Part shown: in pieces, positions 1 to 12,211 of the stretch
Layout: each line of letters opens with the position of its first letter
Numbering within the stretch: the stretch's first letter is position 1
From: Boswellia sacra
Lineage: Eukaryota; Streptophyta; Magnoliopsida; Sapindales; Burseraceae
DNA: 64,000 bases
Direction of reading: 5' to 3'
Assembly (NCBI GenBank): GCA_013180625.2
Contig: SNVD02002434.1
Location: 310,001 to 374,000, forward strand
Made by a program: the position numbers and the translations under genes
Notes under the pieces: generated by a model
The model's database searches: none
What the model was told of the DNA's origin: nothing
Seen by the model: the letters and a program-made list of their open reading frames with translations, nothing else

Positions 1-67
1 CCAGCCCACTTTGGCTTGTGGGATTTGTTAACGATATGAGAAGAGAATGAACAGAAATGGCATCAAT

Positions 68-2360
68 TCATACTTCAACTGCCACTTCCTGCTTAGTCTC
101 TGTACCCTCGGTAGTAGCACTTCCTTCAAGATCCTTCAGGAAGGTCCTAAGACATCCGTTAATTATACGTGGTGCAGCTCCATCACAGAACCGTTTGGCA
201 AGATCAACAGCCTTCAAGCAGAAATTATGTCAAAGAGGGAAAATAAAACCAGCCTTATAGCAGAAGAGAAACACAAAATAGACAGGAGAACAGGGACCTA
301 CCTCATTAATCACAATCTGGTGCCGTGTTCCCAGAACTGCTATCTCAGACATGGCCAAATGGAGAATGCTAAGCTCCAAAATTCTTCCCGATGGCTGATC
401 CTGAAATATATCAATGATGAAGGGGTAAAATACCATATGAAGAGTTATAAAGACTTGGAATGGAGTCATCTTATCCAAAATGGAAAGCAACATTTTACTT
501 TTGAGGTATTTTGGAGACAGAACACATCATCAATCAAATGTACACAAATACATTCTACAAATTTATGATATTACATGAGCTAATAAATATTTCAATATAA
601 TTTAAAAAGCAACAGATACCATAAATTTTCCCTCTGATAAATTTACAATGTGAAATAGAAGTGCCCAAAGAACGACCAAACAAGATAAATCATCCAAAGG
701 AAGATGAAACAAGATTAAACTGGTAAAATTCAAAAAACATGAACCTGGACTAGTTGCATGATTTACAGTTTAACATTTTACAATATCAGCGTAACAATAT
801 GGCAAGAGCAAAGTTCCCAGACCTTCCAATTTGGTGGGGCAACTTTGTCAATAATTCGGACATGACTATCCCACTTATCCACAACTGCAACCAAAAGCTT
901 CCTTGTGAAACTGCAATAAAGCATAAGACATTAGACACAGAGCTAACTTGTCCACTCTTTTTCTCTCACAAAGACAAATACAAAGGCAGTACTTGAGGCT
1001 TATAGTACTAGTTAGATGATTTACCGCAAAAGTAGTTTGCTGTACACCAATTTTGGAGGAGCTGAAAGGACTTCTTCTTCTGAGATACAAAAATACAAAA
1101 CCAATTTAAGGATACAGAAGTACAGGAACAAAAGGGAAACTGGTGCAAGTAAATATTAATTAAACCATTTGATATACACATCATTAAAGAAAAGGAAAAA
1201 AAAAAAAAAGACAACATGTCAAATTTACCAACTGAATCTAACTCACAAGATGATAAATTATCAATTTATGCCTAACCTAGATGAAGTATAAAAAAAAATA
1301 ATGAATAGCAGCTTGTCTTGCTACATAAAACATCATTCTTTCATCTAGCAAACCTCAAAGTCTGATACATTGACTAAGCCACTTCTATTAGATTGTTAAC
1401 ACCAACAATGTTTTACGCACAAGTACAAGTTCACCCTATAACTACAGCTAGAGCATCTTATTCAGTATGACAAGGGAAAAACAAAGTTTTCTTGTACGTT
1501 ATGATTTCCAGAAGAAAAATACCATTTCAAATTTGCTTTACCTTCTAACAAACAAACGGAAACCTATTTACCCTAAAAAAATTCATTAACATGTTTGAGG
1601 ACAGGAAGTATAACAGTTTATTGAGATGAATTGTTACCGATAGCAGACTCCTTCTCATCATTGTGCAGAAGCTCATCTGCTTCTTCAACCGTTTCCGTTG
1701 TCACAGGGGGGCCTCCAAAGCTCATGTGATTATATTCCAACAACGAAGCCTTGTCGAATTCATAACCAGGCTCTGAAGTGAAAGAATTGCAAAGAAGATA
1801 ATTAGTTATAAAAACACAAGAGAAGCACAAGTTGTGTTTAATTGCTTGTAAGTGGGTTAATATAAACCTCTTCTAGAATTTACTCTCTTCTCAAAAAGCC
1901 GAATGGGGTCTGACCCTTCTAAGCAAGCCGCATAAACTATGAGTCTGCCAATAAACCCAGAAAGAATTAGACAAAAAAATGTATTTTGCTTTTAAATGAA
2001 GATTGAGTTGGAAAGAAAAAGCTTTAGTCTTTACACTGCGAGCTCTCGGGCGGCTCTGGGGCTGCAAAACCTGCCGCTTTTGTCAATCTTTGGCAGCATG
2101 TCTTTGGAAGCAGTGGTGGTACTGATGGAGTTTGTTGACCTGTGCAAAGTTTGCTGTAGAGCAAATGCGGTGCAAGTGACGAGAGAGGAGGTTCGAGAGC
2201 GTGTTGAAAGCTGACAATTTCTGGAAGCAAAGCTGCTGCTGCTGCTGCACAGCAAATGGGTTTTTGTGTAGTTTTGAAGCGAAGAAGAAGAAGAAGAAGC
2301 GCAGAGATGGAGTATGAAATTTGTTTTTGCTGAGCAAGTGAGAAGCGAAGTTGCCTCCAT
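68..2360 (-). CDS. NusB antitermination-domain protein, probably plastid-targeted
   Basis: Seven coding exons, read on the minus strand: 2360-2035, 1944-1868, 1772-1638, 1079-1025, 910-823, 400-302 and 211-68. They join to 924 nt (307 aa plus TGA), and all introns are GT-AG. The first ~85 residues are rich in Ser, Thr and Leu, as in a chloroplast transit peptide (inference). The mature part begins near the IDKSGRFCSPRAAREL stretch and ends with the NusB-like helices ILELSILHLAMSE and AVDLAKRFCDGAAPR. NusB proteins bind rRNA leader boxA RNA in transcription antitermination, and the plant members are presumed organellar. Exon 1 must use the donor at 2034 rather than an earlier GT-like site, because only this keeps the frame into LIVYAACLEGSD. 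The gene is transcribed divergently from the glucosidase II beta gene. Confidence 0.9.
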
Positions 2361-3091
2361 TGAGACTAAGCTCGAGCCTTTGGATAATGAACTCCCCCTC
2401 TCGCTCTCCGTATCTTTCAGGCAGCAAATAATAGTCTAACGTCCTCGAGGAAAGCAATGAAATATCTTATTCCCCTTGCAAAACGTTGTCGTTTCATTGA
2501 CACCCAACAAATATACCATTCTTGAAAATTGTACTGTTATTGTTTGCCCCGTTAAATTTAAGTGACCATGTACAAGAAATTGTTGTGAAATAAGTGCAAA
2601 TATTTTCTTTTTGACTGACTTCAGCATTCTTTTTAGGGTAATTTAATTATGATCTATCAATTAGCAACATTCATGTCACAAAAAAATGATTATAAGATAG
2701 ATCAGGTATTACTATTATATGGGTATTAATTTTTGTAATTTGATTGTCATGAGTCTTGGATGGAAATGGAATGCAAATCCAACCACTTCCAATTAAAAAA
2801 AATAAAAAATAATTTTTTTTTTAATTTTTTTTTTTTTTTACTTCATCCATTACTTAATGCAAACAAGAGAAAGAATTTATTTCAATATTTTATTTTACTG
2901 AGAGGAGAGGAGAGGAGAGGAGAGGAGAGCAGGGTATTAAGTAATTGACGATATCAATATTCATTCAGCTTTCAACCTCTATAAACCTCCAGAGTCCGCA
3001 CTGAGTCACTGACCAACACTGAGAAAAGGCTTCTCCCATTCCAGGCCAACTCTCAAACTCCCACTTAGGAGTTCCTTTGATTTTGCGGAAG
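2361..3091. promoter_or_regulatory. Divergent intergenic region between NusB gene and glucosidase II beta gene
   Basis: About 730 bp separate the two start codons, so both promoters must lie here. It holds AT-rich tracts with poly-T runs at 2813-2839 and an AGGAG-type pentamer repeat at 2899-2929. A weak TATA-like CTATAAAC sits at 2979-2986, about 105 nt before the plus-strand ATG. No open reading frame here looks coding. Confidence 0.5.
2899..2929. repeat. Purine pentamer microsatellite (AGGAG)n
   Basis: About six head-to-tail AGGAG units lie just upstream of the glucosidase II beta transcription unit. GA-rich repeats are common near plant promoters. No function can be shown from sequence. 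Confidence 0.85.
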
Positions 3092-6000
3092 ATGAGAGTA
3101 TTCTTCTCTGCTGTTTTATTGGCTTTGTTATGCCTATCTCCATCCCTTTTCCTCAGATCAACAGCTGCCTCTTCTCTTCTCAAAGACCCTTTTTACGGAA
3201 TTTCTCCTCAAGGTCAGCCCTTTTTTGAACTGTTGTCCATGTTTCTTTTTGTTTGAGTTTTAGATATGGGTTTGTGATTTTATTTGTTTTTGAAATACCC
3301 AGATGAGAATTATTACAAGACATCATCAGATACTATCAAATGCAGAGATGGATCCAAGAAATTCACTAAAGCTCAGCTCAATGACGATTTCTGTGATTGC
3401 CCTGATGGCACTGATGAGCCTGGTTCGTTTATTTCTTAATAGATAATAATACTTTATTAGATTTTACAATGGGATTCGATTTTCTGATATCATACTTTTT
3501 CTTCATATTCTTCATTTAAAAAGGAAAAAAAACTAGTTTTTAACAATCAGATGTAAGCAAGGAGTGTTTGAACTGGCTCCTTTTTGTAACAAAAAGCAAG
3601 TGCATTCACTGTGCTTAACTTTTTTTGTTAAAAAAAAATCTTTTTTACTTTATTGTGAATCATAATTCAGTGAATGTGGATTTTATTTTAAAAATATAGG
3701 GGATCGGTTTTCTGAGTTTGGATTGTATTGTTTTCTTGTGAGACCTGTCTCCATTGTTGGGTGGATAATTATGTCCATGTATTTTTTTGTAATAATCTTT
3801 TTGTTATTGTGAACGTTATATTTTGTGTTTTCCAGGAACGTCGGCATGCCCGAATGGAAAATTCTATTGTCGGAATGCTGGGCATGCTCCTCTTGTGATA
3901 TTTTCCTCCAGGGTGAATGATGGTATTTGCGGTAAGTATGCCCCTGACTTGAAATACCAATTTCTAGCTTTGTTAAGTCTCTTACCTGAAAATCTATATT
4001 TGTGTTTGAACTTCTTTTCTGTTTTTGGATATCTCACCCATGACAAGAACAAAGTGCCTGAATATTGAAAATTTTGGTGTTGAAAGGTCTTTGATTTAGG
4101 GACATGGGCAATAGTTCTTAGGGATTGTCTTAATGGCCAACATTTTTGCAGATTGCTGTGATGGGAGTGATGAGTATGATGGTAAGGTAAAGTGCACAAA
4201 TACTTGTTGGGAGGCTGGTAAAGTAGCTAGAGATAAGTTGAAGAAAAAGATAGCTACATATCAGGAAGGGGTTACTTTACGAAGGCGGGAAGTTGAAAAT
4301 GCAAAGTTAAGTCTAGTCAATGATGAGGCAGAGTTATCGAAGCTGAAAAATGAAGAGAAAGTACTAAAAGGGCTTGTCCAACAGCTTAAAGGTATGGTTA
4401 TGTGTTTTCTGTGGCTGAACCTTGTGTATCTCTTCATTCTTTAATTATGTTCAATGAGTTGTATAATTTTTTGATTCCAGCATCATACTCTTAGTCGCAT
4501 CTCAATATGTTTAAGCTTCTTAACCCATTAACTGGTCAAGCATATGGTATCTGGGTTATCTGAATGCATGACAATCACTTAGTGGGATCAACTTGGCGCT
4601 TCTTGATCTATGATTCTGAACTTTTTAGTGGTCTGATACACAAAATGTGATGGTTTCCCCCAATTTTGTAACTTCACATTTGCTTCCTTTTCTGTCAACG
4701 TGCCATTATATATGCACTTAATATTCACTCATTCATGCTACATTTGTTTTGTTTCCATGTTCCTTAGTTGCCTTACATTAGATACAGAAAGTATAGCTGC
4801 TTCTGTAGCCAACATATATAAATTTTATAATACTTGTGACGCGCTTACCCAATTCATTTCTCTTACTTTAGCTTTATTTGCACTATCTGGAAAAGATGTA
4901 TGCGAAATACACAAGCTTTCCATTCTATAAATGAAGTGAGGCAACCTCAATTTACTGCAGTGCCATATTTTATTTATCCTGCTTAAAAGTTATAAGTTGT
5001 TGAAGTTGGGCATTACTATTATTTTTCAAACATTTCAATTTTCAAATAGATAACTTTATGATATTCGTTTTATTTATTTGACTCCACATAAAATGATGTG
5101 TGAGAGCAACCTCATCTTGCAGGCTTTCCTTGTACTTTTGCTCTCTAAATTTTTCATTATGTACTGCATGTGGTTTTGTTTGATCAGTCTTCTGCCCTAT
5201 CTTGTATTGCAAAGGCCAGAGAGAGGAAGTCTTTTAATTACCTTGTCACTATTAATCTCTGGATATATGGACCTAACTGATTGTCATTCGTAGCCTAGAG
5301 TTCACCATCTTTTAACTATTCTGCTTCTACTCCCATGTAGAGCGTAAAGAACAAATAGAAAAAGCTGAGGAGAAAGAGCGTATTCAAAAAGAAAAGGAAG
5401 AGAAGGAAAAGAAAGAAGCTGAGGAAAAAGCTCAGAGAGAGAAAAGTGAATATTTGAAGGAAGCTAAGCAGGAAAATAATGAAGTCCCGGAGAATGCTAG
5501 CAGTGAAGAGCATCCCAAGGATACTACACATGATGATGAAGTTGGTCTTTCGGAGGATTCATCAAAGGATCAGGTTAGACTGCTTCTTAGTTCTGATGCC
5601 TAAATGAATCTCAAAATATGTTTCTAGCACATGTAATTTTGTCTCTCTTTAATTTATTTGTGAACCTTTAAAATATCTTATCAACACACTAGCATAATTA
5701 TAACTTATCAATTGATATACCTAATGGCGGATGAAACGTAATTTATTTATGATAGGCCTCCAGTTGAGTTGATCTATACTAGGATGGCTAAAAGAATGTG
5801 AGACGGGCTCCTATAGGATTACCTCAGGTCATGGTGGGATTTAAGCAGTGGGAAAAGATTAAATGCCAGGTGGCAATGTTTGTTAAAAGGAATTAGTTAG
5901 TTATTTTGCTTTTAGGCAAAGTGGAATTAAAAGAGAAGAGTGAGAGAAGGGTGGGACAGAGTGATCTAGAGAGAAGTTGGTTAGGGAGAGAGGAGCACTC

Positions 6001-9000
6001 TTGAAATTGCTCTAATCTTGTACCCTCTGAGAAATGTATTGAAGTGTTCCTATCCAGAATTCTGTATCTTTCCTATTATTCTCTACCACTTTACTCTCTT
6101 GGTGTACTGCCATGGATACAGTTTTGGTTTATGATGTAGTATTGCATGTATATATAATCTAATTATCCGCTGTTGAAGCCAGTTTTAGTTGGCAAAAGCA
6201 TAGTAAAATTGTTCTTAATTGAAATTAATAGATCTGTTGAGAACTTGGTTTATTAAATTTTGTCTAATTTGATGCACACTTATCTGTTGTAGAGCTTTTC
6301 GCAAAGTTACATGCATGTATATTGAAACTCATTATAAGGTGTACTTCTCAGATATATCATGCACTTATCCCCTTTGATTAACTATGTTTCATTTGAACTT
6401 CTGCACATCTCACATTGGTGCTGATTCTTCTTCCTTCAACAACCAGCAATAAAATTTCATATTTTTGCTTTAGTGTTGCACTTGCCACAAATATGTGTTG
6501 TTTCTTGTACATTTACAGTTACAGGTACAGTCATGTGTATACAAGGAAGCTCAGTATGGTCATATGTCTGCAGGGAAGCTCATATGTGGATGTTTATTTT
6601 GTGATTAATCTAATATATTGGTCACTTTCACCCTGCCTTGCAAAAATTTCTTTCTTTAAATTCTCACATGCCCTGCTCTCTAATAGGACATGGCTAAAGG
6701 CTATGCCGATGATAATCAAGTAGCTAAAGATGAAGAAGATGGTGCCTCCAAAACCGTGGAAACACCAGTGAGTGCAGTAGAGCAGGTAAATGGAGAACAC
6801 TTGTATATTCTTTCACATATATGGTTCAGCCCAAGTTTTGTTATTTGTAGTGAAAATATAAGATCATTAAATGTTCTCTTTCTCAATATAGCATGAAACT
6901 GAAAAGATGGAGGAAACTGTCTCACCAAAAAGCAAGGACAGTTCTGCAGTTGTAACTGAAACTGCTCATGATGCTGGAAGTGAGTTGTCTCCGGATGAAG
7001 TGAAGAAAGTGGTAATTTTTCTAATATTTATTAAAGCTTTTAGTTAATGGTGGGAGGGAGATGACCACCCCTTTTAAATTTAAATTACTTTCACAAATTT
7101 TGGCTCAGGGTAGTGTTATGTTGGTTCTAGAAAACAGTCAACATTTATCTGTTACACCCAAAATTTTTGTTGGGGATAAAACCATAGGTAAGTTGTATGA
7201 TGAGATTGGTATATACTTGTAGCTTTCACACGTATTATGTTGAATATTCAATAATGAGCTAAGAAAACGAAACAGTTAGCTATGATTAGTCATGTAGCAA
7301 CCTATATTCATAATGTGAATATTTTCCTAATAGAAACTAAACCATTTGTTTTCCTCTTTATTCAGGACTTAAAATATTCTCAACATTTTAATGCTCTAGT
7401 AAGTTGATGCTTTTCTAATCTTTTTTTGCAATAATTGAAATTTTTAGGTGTTTGGTACGAAAGAGTATACTGCAGAAGTTGTTTGACTTCAAATTGTTTT
7501 TCTTTTATAAACTCTAAAATACCCAAAAGAAGTGAGGAATACAAGGAATAGAGAAAGAGTAACTTTATGGTGCTCTTATGTAATCAATGTTTTATCACTT
7601 AACGAAATATCTGTGAATGTCTAATAGTTTGACAAAATCAATGCTTTCAAAGGTATCTTGTTATTTTTTTCTAAGAGAGGTGGAATATTGGCCAAGCAAA
7701 GAGTTTATTCATTTTGTTTTGACACATATATTGGAGACTTGTTATTACTTTTAAGAAGTGAATTTGATATATTGGATTTGTTCATTTCTTATTACTTGTA
7801 ATATTGGTGTCTGCTAAGAGATGTATTTCAGAATTTGGAACATTTTAGGAGTTCCTGAGTTCTTTATTTTTAGAATTGTAACTTGTTGAAAGCCTAAAAT
7901 TTTAGCAAAACTTTGAAATTTCTGGTTGGCTCAAGTGCTAGCACTTCTTATAATATCTGCAGGAGAGTGATGCATCTGGAAGTACCGAGGAGTTGTCAAG
8001 GGAAGAGTTGGGTCGCCTTGTCGCATCTCGTTGGACAGGAGAAAATCCCGAGAAGCAATCTGGGGAAGATGGTGTAAAAGAAAATAATCATCAAGGCCAT
8101 GAAGAGATGCCGGAGGATACTCATGATGAGGAATATGATGGCTATGCTTCTGACACCGATGATGACTCTGAGAAATATGATGATGCTGGAAAATATGACG
8201 ATCATGATTCAGAAAATGATGTAGATGAACATTATGGGGATGAAGATCATGATGATACTAGTAGTTCATACAAATCTGACTTAGATGATGAATTCGACTC
8301 ATCAGGTTTGCAAGTTTTAATCTCCAGTAATTTTTCTTTTCAGTTTTCATCAATTTATTTCAGTACTGTAGCTCTTGTTAGGCTGATGTAGTCGCTGGTT
8401 TCTGATTTATCTAACCATGTCATTAGATATGACAACCTCAAGTAGCCCATCTTGGTTGGAGAAGATACAACAAACTGCACGGAGTATTATGCAGGCTGTT
8501 AATCTGTTCCAAACTCCAGTGGACAAATCTGGTACAGATAAAAGCTGTATGTTATTATATAGTTAAAGTGAAGATTTACAGAAAAGAAATGTGTCATTGG
8601 TTGTGTTTTGCTTCTTTAGAGGCTACTCGCGTACGCAAGGAGTATGAAGAATCCAGTGCCAAGTTGTCTAAAATACAGTCAAGGATATCAAGTTTGACAA
8701 AGAAGCTTAAGCATGATTTTGGTTAGGATAAAATGAACCCGTATTTGCTATTATGATCTGGAATCTGTTTTTATTGGCACGGCTTCTTTAAACTGAACTT
8801 GAAGTTTAATACTACAGGGCCAGAGAAGGAGTTCTACTCGTTTTATGGTCGTTGTTTTGAGAGCAAGCAGAACAAGTTACAATCTTTTTCTTCTCATAGT
8901 TGTTTTATCTGGCATATTTTATTTTAGATCTTCAAGTCATTTGTATTTTTCATTAATTCCAGTTAGCTTACCTTGGGTTAACCTGCTGCAGGTACGTTTA

Positions 9001-9916
9001 TAAAGTCTGCCCATACAAATCAGCTAGCCAAGAGGAGGGTCACTCAACAACTAATTTGGGGTAGGTGTCTGTTTTGTTTTGTTTTGATTTTTTTCCTCCC
9101 TTTCTCTTAATTTAGCAATGAATGTAGCCCCTCTCTCTTATGTTATGTGCGAATTTCTTCCTGTCCTAACTTTTTGCTGATTAGGAGCTGGGACAAATTC
9201 GAGGATTCTTACCGAACCATGCTATTTTCAAATGGTGACAAGTGTTGGAATGGGCCTGATAGAAGTTTGAAGGTAAGTTATTCTCATGTTATTGTTTTGG
9301 CTATGTTTTGGTTTGCTGTACTTGGTGTAACACTTTTTGCATTTTTTTTTTTTTTACTTTAAGTGATTTCTTTTGAGTAAGAAAAAACGAAATGAATTAT
9401 TATGTTTTTGTCCTATGGTCACATGCAAGGAATTTGGGATTTTACATTTGAAGAATGTGTGGATTACAAAATGCCTTTAAAAAAAAAAAAAAAAGTAAAT
9501 AGGCTCACTGTAATGAAGGGGCTGAATAAAAATTAGAAATAAATCTTTGATTTTAAGAATTTTTCTTGCAGGTCAAGCTGAGATGTGGATTGACTAATGA
9601 GGTTACTGATGTTGATGAACCCAGTCGCTGCGAGTAAGAATTTTTCCCCTCTCTCTCCTCTGCTTTTTGTTCAGCTTTCTAACTTGTAGCTCATCGTTGC
9701 AGATATGTTGCATTGTTGTCTACCCCAGCTCTTTGCGTGGAAGAAAAGCTTAAGGTAATTCATCTGTTGTTTTTTCTAGAATATGAAGTGTCAGCTTCTG
9801 TCCAGTTGTTGAGTTTTCTGATAAAATTGGGTATATATGGTGAAATATGATAGGAACTACAAAATAAACTAGAGTTGATGAATAAAGAACAACCTCAGCG
9901 CCATGATGAACTTTAA
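3092..9916 (+). CDS. PSL4: Glucosidase II beta subunit (PRKCSH type), ER lumen
   Basis: Sixteen exons: 3092-3212, 3303-3422, 3836-3931, 4152-4391, 5341-5573, 6687-6785, 6892-7011, 7963-8305, 8427-8531, 8620-8721, 8818-8875, 8992-9060, 9185-9272, 9572-9633, 9703-9754 and 9854-9916. They join to 1971 nt, 656 aa. In order come a hydrophobic signal peptide (about 1-25), two Cys-rich LDL-receptor-A modules (about 50-125, with [13 protein letters not shown] and CDCCDGSDE), a Lys/Glu coiled coil, a very acidic Asp-rich stretch in exon 8, and a C-terminal MRH (mannose-6-phosphate receptor homology) domain with the [12 protein letters not shown] motif. The protein ends in HDEL, the ER retention signal. 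The subunit recruits the catalytic alpha subunit that trims glucose from N-glycans during folding control. In Arabidopsis the orthologue PSL4 supports receptor-kinase maturation. Confidence 0.95.
5880..6150 (+). mobile_element. LTR-retrotransposon fragment in an intron (tentative)
   Basis: Inside the 1.1-kb fifth intron of the glucosidase II beta gene. The stretch starts TGTTAAAAGG, has the GTTAGTTAG and purine-rich layout usual for plant LTRs, and ends in a T/C-rich tract. A sequence resembling a decayed initiator-Met primer-binding site followed by CCATGG comes next (about 6100-6118). No target duplication was found, so this rests on appearance only. Confidence 0.35.
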
Positions 9917-12211
9917 AATCGTACGGAAGAATTTTTACAAAATGCTCTGGAGGATGCTGACCATTGGACTAATCATGCTGTGAAGTTAATGTTACGTTCA
10001 ATCTCCAAAGATGAAGAAGAGTGAGTACTGCAGCCTCTCTGGGCAGGTAGTTTACAGAAATTTCGAGCAATATTTGAAGCGGCCTCCTAAATTTTTTACG
10101 TCCTTGAGTGCACTTCATATTGGAAATGTAGTTCTTTGATCGTTGTAGTGTTGGTTTGAGGCTGAGGCACAATTATGACAAGCCCGGTTGAACTAAACTG
10201 ATTTTGATACCATTATTCATGTCACACTTTTTTAGTTGAGCTTAGACCTTAGAGTGACTATAATATTATTTACTTATGTTAGAACATTAAAGGCAAATCG
10301 CACTTACAAATTGCCAATCAAAGAAGAAGAAAAAAAAAGTTAGGGGGAAAGTCAAGATTATTGTGGTATAATTCATTTTTCATTTATTAATCCTTCTATA
10401 CTGGTTTTCTTTATTTTCTCATTATTGTGAAGATGAAGAGAAACAAGTCTTGTGAAGGTTTGTTTGGCTACAATTAATTTGGAGCACTCCTATGTTATTT
10501 GTTCGATAATATTGTCAAGTGAAGAGCCATTAGATTAGTGTAAACTAATTAATTTATCCTATATTTTGTTCTCATATTAAAGTATGAAAGACATTCTCAT
10601 TTGCTTCAATTCAATATTCTTCATACAATTATCTATGGACAAAAAATAGGGTATGTTAACCTCGACCCAGAAAACGGTGGACTGCCTAAAAGAAATCAAT
10701 GAAGAGTTTTCTTTGATTCAAAATCTAATGGCTATGGAAAAGCAAATCAAAACAATGGACGTTGACTAGTTCCAACATGTGAAACTAGGCGAGGCCGGCA
10801 GCTTTTAACAACTGTCTCAGAGCCACAGGACAGATCTGTGTTGACTACGAAAATTTGTGGCGAATGGTTCTTCATTTTCCTGCAAAATCCCACTGTACAC
10901 AAACTTAGGCCGTGCCTGTGAGAAGCCTTTGCACTCATTGTGCTTTGTGCTTCCACCTTCTTGAATTGAATACATCATTTCATACTTTCACTTGACCGTT
11001 GATTGAAGCTGATGGTTTCTCTAAAACCATGTCCAAATCAAGCGATGTAATCATAACATTTGACATCTGGAAAGCGTAGAGCGAGGCTCATCTTGTAGTG
11101 TGGCTGACCAGGACAAAATAATACAATAAACGACCTTATGTTTATGGGTGTTGAGCCATATAACCCACAATGGGTTGGTTCAAGTGGTGAAGTGGGTCAG
11201 GATGGAGTTAGTACAGCACCAATGGTGAAGTCCTGGGTTAGAGTCTCCACAATGGCCTCCTCCATGATTTAAGTGGGAGACCGTGACAGTGGGTTGTGGT
11301 TGCGCTAGTCTCCTCCGAGGATTAGTCGTGGTACGCGTAAGCTGACCCAGACACCTCGGTTAAAAAAAAAAAAAAAAAAGTGTTGAGCCATATAATATGC
11401 TCATTGATAAGCGACCCTCTGCCAAACAAAAGGTTTAATGCCCATTACCCGCCTCTTTAAAAGCCAAATTATGCGCACAACAGGCAAAGCAAGTGCATTT
11501 ATTTTATATTAATACCAAGTACAGCTAATTGTCGCACCATCGTAGCTCCCACCGAACCAAACCAAAGCATGCCCCTTCCATTTTATGATGTCAAAAACGT
11601 GAATTTGTTATACTAGTCCATGCTCACCTGGTCATATCCCATGTCAACGCACCCTCTTTGAGGCGTTTCTAGTTTCCACTTTTCTAGAAGTAGTGAGCAG
11701 AGGCGAAATTTGAGGAAATTTCTAAACTAAACTAAACATATTGCAATCATTATAAATATGATAAAACCATCAGCTATGCTAATAAAACCATTAAATTACT
11801 CAATTATTGTCAACTTAACAATTTAACCAGTGTTACTTGGTAAAAGTATCCTCGGATTGTTTGACAGCAATCAATGAGAGACTATACAAGTAAATGTATA
11901 AAAAGCAAGTGAGCAAGCACGCAACGCAACACAGGCGTATTCCCATTCAAAAAGGGTAGCAATAGCAAGGCAAGCCTTCTTGCTCTTCAAGAAACAGGGG
12001 AAAGAAAAAAAAAGAAAAAAAAAAAGAAAAGGCTATATCTACTGGTTAAGGAAATGCTTTTACTTTTCTCTATCTAATTGCTTATTATCACATGCTTTTA
12101 CATAACATCACCACCCACACAACGCAACGCAGCCGCGCTTCTGTTTTTGTTCTCATTTCTCTCTTTCTATAACAAAAGTCTCTGAAAAGTCACATCTGGG
12201 TCGTCTGCAGA
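9917..12211. other. Intergenic region between glucosidase II beta and pyruvate kinase genes
   Basis: It holds the 3' flank of one gene, one SINE (11164-11379) and the promoter and 5' UTR of pyruvate kinase, with A-rich runs at about 12000-12030. Apart from the SINE I see no gene. The short open frames, such as the minus-strand one at 10747-10956, resemble no protein I know. Confidence 0.6.
11164..11379 (+). mobile_element. tRNA-derived SINE with poly-A tail and 16-bp target duplication
   Basis: The 216-bp element starts CCCACAATGGGTTGG and contains a box-A-like GGTTCAAGTGGTGAAG. A box-B-like GGGTTAGAGTCTCC follows, then the TAGTCGTGG...CCCAGACACC tail segment known from angiosperm SINEs, then about 17 A. 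It is bounded by a perfect 16-bp direct repeat, GTGTTGAGCCATATAA, at 11148-11163 and 11380-11395. The perfect duplication and long A tail suggest a fairly young insertion made by LINE-encoded machinery. Confidence 0.9.

Noticed and set aside
47..568. 173-codon plus-strand open frame at the left edge
   Set aside because: It overlaps the last two exons of the NusB gene on the other strand, has no domain, and is explained as an antisense shadow.
11164..11379. tRNA gene suggested by A-box and B-box-like sequences
   Set aside because: It does not fold as a tRNA by eye and ends in poly-A between a 16-bp target duplication, so it is a SINE.
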